From NCBI GenBank assembly GCA_009760855.2, contig WPIO01000104.1:990001-1002500 (forward strand): a stretch of DNA of 12,500 nt. The letters are read 5' to 3'. Below the pieces are notes generated by a model. It saw nothing but the letters and a program-made list of their open reading frames with translations, did no database searches and had not been told where the DNA came from. The position numbers and the translations under genes are program-made. Source of the stretch: Cristatella mucedo. Lineage: Eukaryota; Bryozoa; Phylactolaemata; Cristatellidae. Below are positions 1-6,800 of this stretch, piece by piece; the stretch's first letter is position 1, and each line of letters opens with the position of its first letter.

Positions 1-25
1 GACAAAGTTTTAAAATGAACGAAGG

Positions 26-220
26 ATTTACAAGGACGTAAAAAGTGCTGATCGCGAGCATAGGATCTCTCTGCTGTTACTGCTGGATCTATCAGCAGCA
101 TTTGACACTATCGAACCACCAGATCCTTCTGGAGTGCCGTTCGACAAGCCAAGATTATCACTTGCGTGGTGCTAAATTAGATTCGGTCAGAGATTTCAGA
201 GTGTAGATATGAACGGCTGT
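26..220 (+). pseudogene. Decayed non-LTR retrotransposon (LINE) reverse transcriptase fragment
   Basis: Read from base 29, the frame gives YKDVKSADREHR, then LLLLLDLSAAFDTIE. LDLSAAFDTI, with its catalytic-type Asp residues, is the characteristic RT palm motif of non-LTR retrotransposons (CR1/L2/Jockey-like), which typically reads xDLSAAFDTVDHxxLL. After the IE the expected continuation, HQILLE, is found only in a shifted frame (from about base 117), so the copy carries a frameshift. About 40 bases on, LRGAKLDSVRDF resembles the usual RGxxLxWFRSYL segment and is followed by a stop. Only about 65 codons of a domain that normally exceeds 200 are visible. It is therefore a dead fragment, possibly continuing left of the window. 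The clade cannot be fixed from so little. Confidence 0.75.
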
Positions 221-239
221 TGTGATTATCGGCTGCGAA

Positions 240-360
240 CTATAATAATGAAAAGAATAATAAAAACGATAGCAATGCGATATACATAGATAATATATAT
301 AATATCTAATAATTAATAAATTATTAAATATAAATATATATTATATAATAAATGATAACA
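240..360. repeat. AT-rich low-complexity stretch
   Basis: The sequence is almost entirely A and T (runs of AATAATAAAA, ATATATAATATCTAATAATTAATAAATTATTAAA), with no coding potential. It lies between the LINE fragment and the CT microsatellite, so it may be a degenerated tail or an independent simple repeat. Confidence 0.6.
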
Positions 361-394
361 ATGAAAATAGATAGCGATTACCGCCTGTAAACGG

Positions 395-423
395 CTGTCT
401 CTGTCTCTGTCTCTGTCTCTCTG

Positions 424-478
<55 letters not shown>

Positions 479-723
479 TCTCTCTCTCTCTCTCTCTCCT
501 CTCCCTCCCTCTCTCTCCCTATCTCTCCCTCTCTCTCCCTCTCTTCCTCTCTCTCTCTCTCTCCCTCTCTCCCTCTCCCTCCCTCCCTCTCCCTCTCTCT
601 CTTCCTCTCTCTCTCTCTCTCCCTCTCTCCTCTCTATCTCTCTTCTCTCTATCTCTCTTTCTCTGCCTAAAATCTCCCTGGCTCTGCCTGTCTGTCTTCT
701 CTGTCTGTCTTTCTGTCTCTCTT
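395..723. repeat. Long polypyrimidine CT / CTGT / CCCT microsatellite
   Basis: About 330 bases are nearly pure pyrimidine on the + strand. The tract begins as GTCTCT hexamers, becomes an uninterrupted (CT)n of over 40 bases around 430-474, then an imperfect mix of CTCTCC, CTCCCT and CTTCCT blocks, and ends in GTCTGTCT units. Such tracts can form H-DNA and are prone to length change. No gene is seen in it. Confidence 0.95.
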
Positions 724-1204
724 ACCGATGTTTTACATCTACGCCGAGCTCAATCTATTCTTCGACCATTCTAAGCTTTGCTCGTGATCCGACACAGTTC
801 TCGTACTGCCTGTATCGACGACATTCACCTTTTGATGGCTTCTTACTTCCTGAAGCTTAACGATGACTAGACCTCAGACCTAGTAGCTATGGGCCCAACA
901 CCTAATGCCACTCGAAAATTTTTGAACACGTGAACCCTCAAGAAAATGGCTCAACTTGAATCGCTCCGGCGACATTAGCCCATAACGTAGACGTACTATT
1001 CTAAAGTGGCTTGTCACGATTTCTCCTCCTCAGTTAAGTAAGGAACTATATTCAACTAGGGAACTTCGCTTAAATTTGGCCCTACTTAGGCAGAAAAGTT
1101 ACGACAACCAGACTAGTTCATTCGTTTGTGACATCGCGCGTACATTAGTGCGATTCCCTTTATTCAGGACTCCCGGCATTCCCTGTATTTAATCGTACAG
1201 CAGC

Positions 1205-1240
1205 TGTGCACAGCTCAGCAGGTGTGCACAGCTCAGCAGC
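1205..1240. repeat. Two-copy 18-bp direct repeat (TGTGCACAGCTCAGCAG)
   Basis: TGTGCACAGCTCAGCAG occurs twice back to back with an 18-bp period. The unit includes the palindrome TGTGCACA and lies next to a CAGCTG E-box-like hexamer. It is a small local duplication. Confidence 0.8.
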
Positions 1241-1335
1241 TCGGTTGCTCTGTCGTCACTGACGCCGCGTCACTGCCCCTCCCTCTGGGCTCTGAGCTTC
1301 GCTGGCTCCTAGAGTATCGAGTGTAGGCGATTTCA

Positions 1336-1385
1336 AGGTCACCATGTCTGGGTTTTCGAGGTCATTATGTCGGGGTAACAGGTCA
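1336..1385 (+). repeat. Three degenerate 21-23 bp repeats each opening with AGGTCA
   Basis: AGGTCA occurs at 1336-1341, 1359-1364 and 1380-1385. The following bases partly match between copies (CCATGTCTGGG against TTATGTCGGGG), so this is a decayed short tandem repeat with periods of 23 and 21. AGGTCA is also the nuclear-receptor half-site, but the 15-17 base gaps are larger than in usual response elements, so regulatory meaning is only a possibility. Confidence 0.5.
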
Positions 1386-1780
1386 CTTCGCACGCTTGCA
1401 TCAGCCTACCCATCCAGCTTCCCTATTTCCGCATTCCGCTTCCGGTCACTCTTGAGCTTCTTCCCGTCATCTCTCGCCGCCGCCCGTTTCGCTACAATGA
1501 AATCTTGTGGCGATTAAGCAAACCTTCGGCTCGCGTGCACCAAAATTCTGGAACTCGTTTCTGGAAACGCAAGTCGTATTAACATTAGGTCTTAGGCAGT
1601 ACCAGGTCTGGTCGAACGGCGACCGGTGAGCGTGACCGGAAGTCCATATTTTCTGTAGTTGGCTGCCTAAGCGCGATACTTCGGCTGCTTTCGCATGCTC
1701 GAATAGCGTGCGTGTCGCTAACCCTTGGATGCATAGTCTCTTACGGTGAGTTGTAAAGTTCCCGGATAGAGATTAAGGTA

Positions 1781-2334
1781 TCTTAGGGTTTAGGGTTTAA
1801 AAAATTAGCTTGCAGCCATAAAAAATTTAAGGAAAACCAACTTTCCTTTGGATGATGGGACCTCTTGAGTGTCCTCTGACCTGGCTGGTGTGCCAGCCCC
1901 ACCAACTGCCAAGCCTAGAGTTGGCAATAAACAAATAGTAAGCCCCCTCCCCCCGAGAATAACCAGGGGCAGATTTTACTAATGCATGCTCATCGCTTAC
2001 CAAAGGCAAGCGTAACACGACTTCCGGTCTTTCACGCTCACTCTGGCCGCTTGCCACTACGCCAGCTTCAGCTTCCGGTCCAAGCGGAAGCGCCAAAAGC
2101 GCCGGAAGTCGTCGCTTCGGGTGACAGGAAAAAATGAGCACACAGACTGCTTTAATGTCACGAGCACCCTTTAAATACTCTTTCAAGTTCGCGGCTCCGT
2201 GAATTTCTACCATTTAAAGTTTCCTAGATGTACAAACTGAAAGACTATCTCCCTTCCCCTCTTTTTTGACCTATCTTTGTTGTACCGTCGTAATGCAACT
2301 GTACATATAGCATTATATAAAAACGATAACAGCT
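1781..2334. other. Non-coding stretch with telomere-like motif and CCGGAAGT sites
   Basis: GGGTTTAGGGTTTA near 1787-1799 is a two-unit plant-type telomere motif. Between about 2020 and 2110, three CCGGAAGT-type sites occur in both orientations, and part of this block is an imperfect inverted copy of 1617-1645. The minus strand is open over about 128 codons (1827-2213), but its translation shows no family signature and I do not call it a gene. Confidence 0.45.
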
Positions 2335-2345
2335 GCGGACAGCGG
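2335..2345 (+). repeat. Left copy of 11-bp direct repeat (putative target-site duplication)
   Basis: GCGGACAGCGG here is repeated exactly at 3093-3103. The two copies sit immediately outside the inverted repeats of the foldback-like element, as a target-site duplication would. The neighbouring bases differ on both sides, so the match is bounded at 11 bp. Confidence 0.65.
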
Positions 2346-2416
2346 TTGTAGGAAATTTCCCCCTGGACGTTTCCCCCCCCCAGGACATTCCCTCCCGGGG
2401 TAGGATATTTCCCCCT
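2346..2416 (+). repeat. Left inverted-repeat terminus of the foldback-like element
   Basis: It consists of consecutive units ending in TTTCCCCC: GGAAATTTCCCCCT, GGACGTTTCCCC, AGGACATTCCCTCCC and AGGATATTTCCCCC. These pair with the GGGGGAAATGTCC-type units at 2988-3092. GGAAATTTCC is itself palindromic. Confidence 0.65.
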
Positions 2417-2448
2417 ATGTTGATGGATGTATAACTAAGAATACAGAT

Positions 2449-2469
2449 GTATATATATATATATATATA
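2449..2469. repeat. Short (TA)n microsatellite
   Basis: About ten uninterrupted TA dinucleotides lie inside the foldback-like element, just after the left terminus. Confidence 0.9.
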
Positions 2470-2830
2470 CAATTAAATGAAGTTCATGCTCTATTAAAAT
2501 AAAATCAACTGAGTATAATTAGAGGAATCGTTGGATTGGAAGTATGGTATCTAATGGAGCGAGCGGCCGTTGCGGTCGCTGCGGCAGCGGCGAGCTGTAC
2601 AGTTTGGTCCCGCGGAGGTTAGGTCCCGCTCGACGCCGCCAGGCACGCGTTCGTACACGTCCAAGCGGGCGCTCGCTACGGCGTGCCGCGCGTTCTTGCA
2701 AATGAGCGCTAAGCGTCGGAGGTCTACTGAGGGTAACTCGACCTTAAGAGATCTAGTTGTGCCCTAATACGCACGAATTAAAGCGCTGAATGCGAGCGAG
2801 GGTGGATTAAGGCGGCGGAGGCGCAGCCCG

Positions 2831-2979
2831 CCCTAAACCCTAAAGCCTAAACCCTAAACACTAAACCCTAAAAACCTAAACCTAAACTATAAACCCTAAA
2901 CGCTGAAGCATAAACCCTAAAAACCCTAAATTCCAAACCCTAAAACCCTAAACCCTAAAACCCGAAACACAACCCTAAA
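2831..2979 (+). repeat. Interstitial telomere-like array, CCCTAAA heptamer type
   Basis: About twenty consecutive units of CCCTAAA or single-base variants (GCCTAAA, CACTAAA, CCCTAAAA, CCCGAAA, CGCTGAA) are seen, with a 7-8 base period. This is the heptamer TTTAGGG type known from plants and several protist groups, not the TTAGGG or TTAGG typical of animals. The degeneracy argues for an old array inside a mobile or duplicated block, not an active chromosome end. It lies wholly between the inverted termini of the foldback-like element. Confidence 0.85.
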
Positions 2980-2987
2980 CCATATAC

Positions 2988-3092
2988 CGGGGGGAAATGT
3001 CCTACCCCAGGGGGAAATGTCCTAGACCAGGGGGAAAGTCGGGTGGGGGAACGTCCGGTGGGAAACGTCCAGGGGGGAATTCTCTGTACCCC
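2988..3092 (-). repeat. Right inverted-repeat terminus of the foldback-like element
   Basis: Six tandem units share a run of G followed by GAAA and GTCC: GGGGGGAAATGTCCTA, GGGGGAAATGTCCTAG, GGGGGAAAGTCGG, GGGGGAACGTCCG, GGGAAACGTCCA and GGGGGGAATTCTC. It is the inverted counterpart of 2346-2416 and longer by about two units. Confidence 0.65.
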
Positions 3093-3103
3093 GCGGACAG
3101 CGG
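3093..3103 (+). repeat. Right copy of 11-bp direct repeat (putative target-site duplication)
   Basis: GCGGACAGCGG is identical to 2335-2345 and begins directly after the GTACCCC end of the right terminus. Confidence 0.65.
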
Positions 3104-3326
3104 ACTAGCTATATAACTAATTACCGGACTAGTGACCCTAGCTTTTTATTGATTATATGCATTATATATTTTATTGTATTCTATATATTTTCTTAGGTAG
3201 CTTGTAATTAATTCAAGCTAGCTTGCATTAGCCGCGGCTCCCTCTCAGCCTCGAGATGCTCTGTCGTCGCTGCGGGCGTCGTCGTCGTGGAATCAATCAA
3301 TAGCTTCACGGCGCGAAATGTTTCAG
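3104..3326 (+). other. 3' part of the intron preceding the PH exon
   Basis: The first 120 bases are AT-rich (TTATATATTTTATTGTATTC), then composition rises to GC-rich near 3230. It ends in the candidate acceptor AAATGTTTCAG at 3316-3326. In the upstream sequence I find no match to the first half of the PH domain (the GWLxKWTNYxKGYQRRWF region), so the preceding exon is probably left of the window. Confidence 0.5.
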
Positions 3327-3529
3327 GAGTCAGGAGGAGGTTTCGCGCAGATGCCGCGGCACCGTCAACCTCATTGACGCGGACTTGAGCGCGGAAGGAG
3401 CGCGCGGTCTCCGCCTGATCAGTCCTGGCTCACGCGCGTTCCACTTGCGCGCCGCCGACGCCGCGGAGCGCGACGTCTGGCGCGTCGCCCTGCTCGCCGC
3501 CCGGCAGGACGCCGTTCGCCTGTACGCAG
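3327..3529 (+). CDS. OSBP: Oxysterol-binding protein, exon with the C-terminal half of the PH domain (partial gene)
   Basis: Read from the acceptor TTTCAG|G, the exon gives (R)SQEEVSRRCRGTVNL, then FHLRAADAAERDVWRVAL and ends QDAVRLYA. This follows animal OSBP (RSKAEMRHTCRGTINL, then YHLKASSEVERQRWVTAL and AKAVKML) position by position. It covers the later strands and the C-terminal helix of the PH domain, including the near-invariant Trp (codon 3478-3480). In OSBP this domain binds PI4P and Arf1 at Golgi membranes. The donor is GCAG|GTGCGG and the exon ends in phase 1. The acceptor at 3327 fits both the splice consensus and the family alignment; 3304 or 3351 are weaker alternatives. Third codon positions are almost all G or C. 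The first half of the PH domain is not found in the window. OSBP versus its paralogue OSBP2 cannot be decided from this part. Confidence 0.88.
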
Positions 3530-3578
3530 GTGCGGACGCAGGCCCACGCGCGGCGCGCCCGCGGCTTCGGCGATTTCG

Positions 3579-3624
3579 GCGCAGACGTCGCGGCGTCGAC
3601 GTGTCGACGCCGCGACGTCTGCGC
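3579..3624. repeat. Perfect 46-bp palindrome (22-bp arms, 2-bp spacer)
   Basis: The left arm at 3579-3600 (starting GCGCAGACGTCG, ending GGCGTCGAC) is the exact reverse complement of 3603-3624 across the dinucleotide GT. The pairing stops at once outside the arms (G opposite T). It is very GC-rich and holds AGACGTC and GTCGAC. It lies 50 bases into the intron after the PH exon and could form a cruciform in DNA or a stable hairpin in the pre-mRNA. Confidence 0.95.
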
Positions 3625-4289
3625 TCGCTCGCTGGCTCGCTAAGCGCCCGCCCGCCGGGCAGACAGCCGATCGCGCCCGCCGACGGGGGAGGTCACGTGT
3701 GAATGTCGCGTGGGGAGTGAGCGCTCGGGAGCTCGCTTGCTTGGGGGGAGGGGCACGCGTGGGGAGGTAACGAGAGTGACTCCTCGATCCGCAGCCCCAA
3801 GCACTGGCGCGCGATTGCGCTTGCTGGATTAGGGACGCGTGGTGCGCGGTGCGCGCGCGCGATGGCTGCAGCGGGTAGCATCTCGATCGACGGATACGCA
3901 TCCGCCAGCGGCGAAGCTTCGACGCGTTGAAATGACGGCTCGCTCCGTTGAAACTGCTAGCGACGGCGGCGCCCGGAGTTCGCGCGCGCAATCGCCGTGT
4001 GCAAAAAAGAACGAAAGTGTACCTTTAGGTTCGACGGGCAGAGCGCGAAGGTTTGCCGAAATTAACTCTCCGCTTGGCTGTCAACTTTGTCGAATCGTCT
4101 CCTCCTTTCCGGCCGCTAGTAATGGCGTACGTGCGGCCGCAGTGTGCACGATGCGTCGATCGCTTCGCGCGAGCTCTGCTGTCTTTGTAAGTTTACGCCG
4201 GGGGTCTCGCATTCGCACTCGCGACGGATAATTCGGCGCGTTGTTCGCGTTGCAGAACTCTTTACTCTTTTCGCCCTTTCATTCCTTTC

Positions 4290-4345
4290 ATGATTTTATT
4301 AATTTAATTTATTAATTAATTTATTAATTTATTTTATTGTCATTT
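4290..4345. repeat. AT-rich TTTATTAA repeat in the intron
   Basis: A repeated ATTTATTAATTTATT pattern of about 55 bases forms an abrupt AT island inside an otherwise GC-rich intron. Confidence 0.7.
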
Positions 4346-4822
4346 CTTTCACAAATTCCTTTCGTGACGAGTCTCATCCTTATGGACAGAGCTTTTCGAC
4401 GTTATTAGCCCTGCTCGATCTTGGAGACGGACGCACGGCACAGAGCTTTTTATGCGTCTAACGTCGCCAGTTAATCGTGGCGCCGTACGCCAATCTAGCT
4501 AGCAGAGCCGTCGGCGCGGGAATGGCGCCCGTCGATCGTGCTCTCGCGGGTGCACGCTGCACGCACCACACGCGGACATGAGTGCGGCTCGCTGCGCCCC
4601 TTCAGCGCAGCCAGCCGCACCCGCTACGCCTCGACGCCTCGTTTCCTTGCGGCGCCGGTCGCTGAAGACGCTCGCGGGCGTCTCCTTACGGACGCGCTCG
4701 GGTGCGGCTTCAGCGCGACGATCGAGCGCGCGTCGCTGCTCCGCATCGAAACTAAATCGCAGCGACGGCGATCGCGTCGCTCTGCGTAACGGTCACTTAG
4801 CTCGGCGATCGACTCGCTGCAG

Positions 4823-5187
4823 AAGATGACGAGGACGACGACGATGACGGCGCCGCCGCCGCCGCCGCCGCAGTCGACAGCGGCGGAGTCGAGCTGCGGA
4901 CGCCAGAAGAGTTACCCAACGCCGGAAACGGCGGCGGCGGTTCGTCGGACCTGCCCGAGGCCGTCCGCCGGCTCAACGAGGCGCTGGCGGCCGTCGAGAC
5001 GCGCAGCCACACGCTCGCGGATCGCGGCAGCGCCCTGCAGAGGGCGCTGCTGCTGCTCGCCGCGGACGCGCCGAGCCCGAGCGCCCACCAGCTGGCGCCA
5101 GCTGAGGGCGGTAGCATGCTGGAGCGGCTCGAGGAGGCCGGCGCGTTCGCGGCGCTGTTTTCAGCCGCCGCCGACGCCATGGTTAAG
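4823..5187 (+). CDS. OSBP: Oxysterol-binding protein, acidic linker and first conserved helical segment after the PH domain
   Basis: The exon starts after GCTGCAG; its first two bases complete a Glu codon with the G left by the PH exon. It encodes an acidic run (EDDEDDDDDG), seven alanines from a GCC repeat, a Gly/Ser-rich linker, then LPEAVRRLNEALAAVETRS and ADRGSALQRAL. The last two match OSBP LQNTLRTLSSKVEDLSTCN and AKHGTALQRSL. It ends with LEEAGAFAALFSAAADAMVK, which matches NERATLFRITSNAMIN. The donor AAG|GTGAGG is near consensus, and the exon ends in phase 0. The central segment of OSBP between PH and FFAT is helical and contributes to dimerisation. The acidic and poly-Ala part is this lineage's version of the AESDESGDEE linker. 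The GCC run is a plausible site of length variation. The open minus strand over this exon is a GC-rich shadow. Confidence 0.9.
4851..4871 (+). repeat. (GCC)n trinucleotide repeat encoding poly-alanine
   Basis: Six GCC codons and a GCA codon follow GGC in the OSBP linker exon, giving a seven-residue alanine tract directly after an Asp/Glu tract. Confidence 0.9.
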
Positions 5188-5199
5188 GTGAGGGTCGGC

Positions 5200-5234
5200 T
5201 GGCGCGCGCGCGCGCGTGCGAGAGAGAGAGAGAG
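5200..5234. repeat. (CG)n followed by (GA)n microsatellites
   Basis: Alternating GCGCGCGCGCGCG passes directly into GAGAGAGAGAGAG, 12 bases after the exon's donor site. The first part has Z-DNA potential and the second is a purine tract. Confidence 0.85.
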
Positions 5235-5780
5235 CGACTGATGCGATCTCGGGTCGTTAAAAAAAAAAGTAGGCGACGTGTCCGGACCGTTGTCGGCCGC
5301 CGTCACTCAGAAGCGTAAGCGGACGACGCACGCGCGGGACTTCAGGGGCGGCAGGTGAAGGAGGCGGAAGAAAGGGTGGCTGCTGAAGCGCAGTCCGCCG
5401 CCCGCCACGCGCGATCAGCCCGCTCGCGGTCGATCCCCGGGTCAAGGTTACCGGGTCGGATCTACCGCGAGACGCCGACGCCGCGATCGACACTCGAGCG
5501 CGCGCGCGCCGAGTCGGATGGAGGTGGATGGAGCATGCACCCTGACCAGCGGGCGCGGCTTCGTCGCGCGCCAGCGCCTAGGCGACCGAAACGTGCGTAC
5601 CGGCGGCGGGTCGCTAGAGTTTGTGCGATCCTAAGCAAGCAATTCAACGCTCGTTGCAGCGGAGCCGAGCGAGAGAGCGGGCGTCCGGGAGGATAAAGCC
5701 GCAGTTAAGGTGGCGGTGTTTATCCTTCGGGTCCGCGACGATGTGACGATGTGATAGAAACGTGTGCGGCTGAAACCGAT

Positions 5781-5834
5781 TGTGACGGAAGTGACGACTG
5801 TGACGGAAGTGATGACTGTGAAGGAAATGAAAGT
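5781..5834 (+). repeat. 18-bp minisatellite, three copies
   Basis: Units of TGTGACGGAAGTGACGAC occur at 5781, 5799 and 5817; the third is the most diverged. The 18-bp period keeps frame and one frame would read CDGSDD repeats, but splice sites and conservation are lacking, so it is treated as non-coding. Confidence 0.85.
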
Positions 5835-5937
5835 GACCGGTTGCCCGAGATTCCGGCGCTCGCATGATGTGGCCGCCGCCGATTCCTCGCCCGGAAGTAG
5901 GTGATCGCGGATTTTTACGGAAGGCTAAGGCAACAAC

Positions 5938-6016
5938 ACTAATGACAATAGTAATAACAATATATTTGCATAGCACCCTCAGGGAACTTAATCTCTTTCA
6001 AGGCACCTTACGTATG
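5938..6016 (-). mobile_element. SINE-like 3' tail, copy 1 (nested-hairpin module)
   Basis: On the + strand AT-rich sequence with TAATAACAATA is followed by AGCACCCTCAGGGAACTTAATCTCTTTCAAGGCACCTTAC. This matches the module repeated near 6080, 7930 and 11525. On the minus strand the element would read module first, then a TTA-rich tail, the usual SINE order. No tRNA-like head adjoins this copy, so it is 5' truncated. Confidence 0.65.
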
Positions 6017-6055
6017 GTGTAAAGGTAGCATGGTCCTGTGGTTAGTTGCAGCAAG

Positions 6056-6125
6056 CTCAATAAAATGCAGTTCATTTGTATAGCTCCCTAAGAGAACTTA
6101 ATCTCTATTCAGGCGCTTTACATAT
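6056..6125 (-). mobile_element. SINE-like 3' tail, copy 2, joined to a tRNA-like head
   Basis: AGCTCCCTAAGAGAACTTAATCTCT..AGGCGCTTTACAT is a diverged copy of the tail module. On the minus strand it directly follows the tRNA-like segment at 6131-6210, which makes the head-plus-tail order of a SINE. Confidence 0.65.
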
Positions 6126-6130
6126 GTCAC

Positions 6131-6210
6131 GTGGCTCGATCCCATGACCTCGGCCAGACCTTGGGGCCGGGGCGAGCGACTTAACCGCTGGACCGAACCA
6201 GCGCGGCACT
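6131..6210 (-). mobile_element. tRNA-derived SINE head (RNA polymerase III promoter-like)
   Basis: On the minus strand the order is GTCCAGCGGTTAAGTCGCTCG, resembling the A-box and D-arm of a Ser/Leu-type tRNA, then an extended variable region, then GGGATCGAGCC, a degenerate B-box (consensus GGTTCGANTCC). It runs into tail copy 2. The degenerate boxes and missing acceptor-stem pairing argue against a functional tRNA gene. Confidence 0.65.
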
Positions 6211-6616
6211 CACAACAAGGATGGGCACTTAGGTCAGTGGCTGCATGCACAGTGTCAACACTTATTAAGCACGCAAAGGACGAATTACATGGACCGATTA
6301 AATGCTGCGATAAATAGGTGCGTTTTTTTAACTTCTTTTTAAATTTTGTTTAGTCAGGAGATTCGGTGACGCCAGTCAGTAGTGAGCTCCAGGCTTTGGG
6401 AGCGTGCGAGCTAAAGGTGCGGTCTCCAAAGGATTCGAGGTTCGTATGAGGTCTAGCTGAACGAATAGATTAAGAAAATCGGATGGTATGATGCTTAGCC
6501 TGGTGTGGGAATACTGTCACACCGTACGGGTTTACGCTGACAGTCAACTGCGCTTCTCCAGCTGCTGCTTGGATGGCGCGCATGTCGCTAAGCGCTATCC
6601 GGAAAATGTAAAATGA

Positions 6617-6699
6617 TGTATATATATATATCTAATATATATATATATATATATATCTAATATATATATGTATATATATATATATATATGTGTATACAT
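6617..6699. repeat. (TA)n microsatellite with TCTAA interruptions
   Basis: Several runs of TATATATA are separated by two TCTAA interruptions and one TATG, about 80 bases in all. Confidence 0.95.
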
Positions 6700-6737
6700 A
6701 ATTGATTATAGGGAATTTGTTCTCGTGCAGCAATTTT

Positions 6738-6800
6738 TAAAGAGTAGAGATTTAATTTCTCTTTAACTAGATTAGGTTCTCTTAAGGCGCTACGTTGTGG
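6738..6800. repeat. Strongly diverged relative of the SINE tail module
   Basis: AGAGATTTAATTTCTCTTT followed by TTAGGTTCTCTTAAGGCGCTACG repeats the AGAGA..TCTCT and AGGCGCT elements of the tail family, but with rearranged spacing. It may be a decayed copy. The call is weak. Confidence 0.35.

Larger units (their letters stand above)
724..1780. other. No recognisable gene (about 1 kb of mixed-composition sequence)
   Basis: No reading frame of useful length and no recognised protein motif appear on either strand. The stretch contains a duplicated 18-bp unit near 1205-1240, three spaced AGGTCA hexamers (1336-1385) and CCGGAAG-type sites near 1439 and 1634. It may be intergenic or part of an upstream OSBP intron. 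Confidence 0.5.
2346..3092. mobile_element. Candidate foldback/MITE-like DNA element with long subrepeated inverted termini
   Basis: The left end (2346-2416) and the reverse complement of the right end (about 2988-3092) share the same series of segments: ATTTCCCCCTGGACGTTTCCC, an AGGACATT.CC block, and GGGGTAGGAYATTTCCCCC. Each terminus is built from repeated 15-21 bp subunits of the form GGGGGAAATGTCCTAxxCCA, about four on the left and six on the right. An 11-bp direct repeat, GCGGACAGCGG, flanks the pair. The 570-base interior holds a TA microsatellite, a GC-rich block (about 2554-2720) and a long CCCTAAA array, with no transposase. Subrepeated inverted termini recall foldback-type elements, and 9-11 bp duplications are usual for Mutator-like elements. 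The superfamily assignment is inference; a non-autonomous element is the simplest reading. Confidence 0.6.
3530..4822 (+). other. OSBP intron (phase 1), GC-rich with embedded palindrome and AT-rich island
   Basis: The 1.29-kb intron runs from GTGCGG to CGCTGCAG. It is GC- and CpG-rich except for 4290-4345, which is AT-rich. Open frames on both strands here reflect the high GC content and show no family motifs. The acceptor has a weak polypyrimidine tract, but the phase (one base carried over, two bases at the start of the next exon, giving GAA) and the protein alignment across the junction both support it. Confidence 0.75.

Noticed and set aside
1827-2213. Open minus-strand frame of 128 codons
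   Set aside because: The translation shows no recognisable domain. Part of it overlaps an inverted-repeat and site-cluster region, and there is no splice or promoter evidence. Probably chance.
2570-2767. Arg/Ser-rich open frame inside the foldback-like element
   Set aside because: Short, GC-driven and without transposase or other motifs.
3419-3991. 190-codon minus-strand open frame over the PH exon
   Set aside because: Arg/Ala-rich shadow of a GC-rich coding exon and intron. The + strand has clear OSBP homology.
4797-5306. 169-codon minus-strand open frame over the linker exon
   Set aside because: Ser/Ala/Pro-rich shadow of the OSBP exon caused by strong GC bias at third codon positions.
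5781-5834. 18-bp repeat read as a possible acidic CDGSDD-repeat exon
   Set aside because: Frame-keeping period, but no convincing splice sites and no place in the OSBP alignment between exons that already join without a gap.
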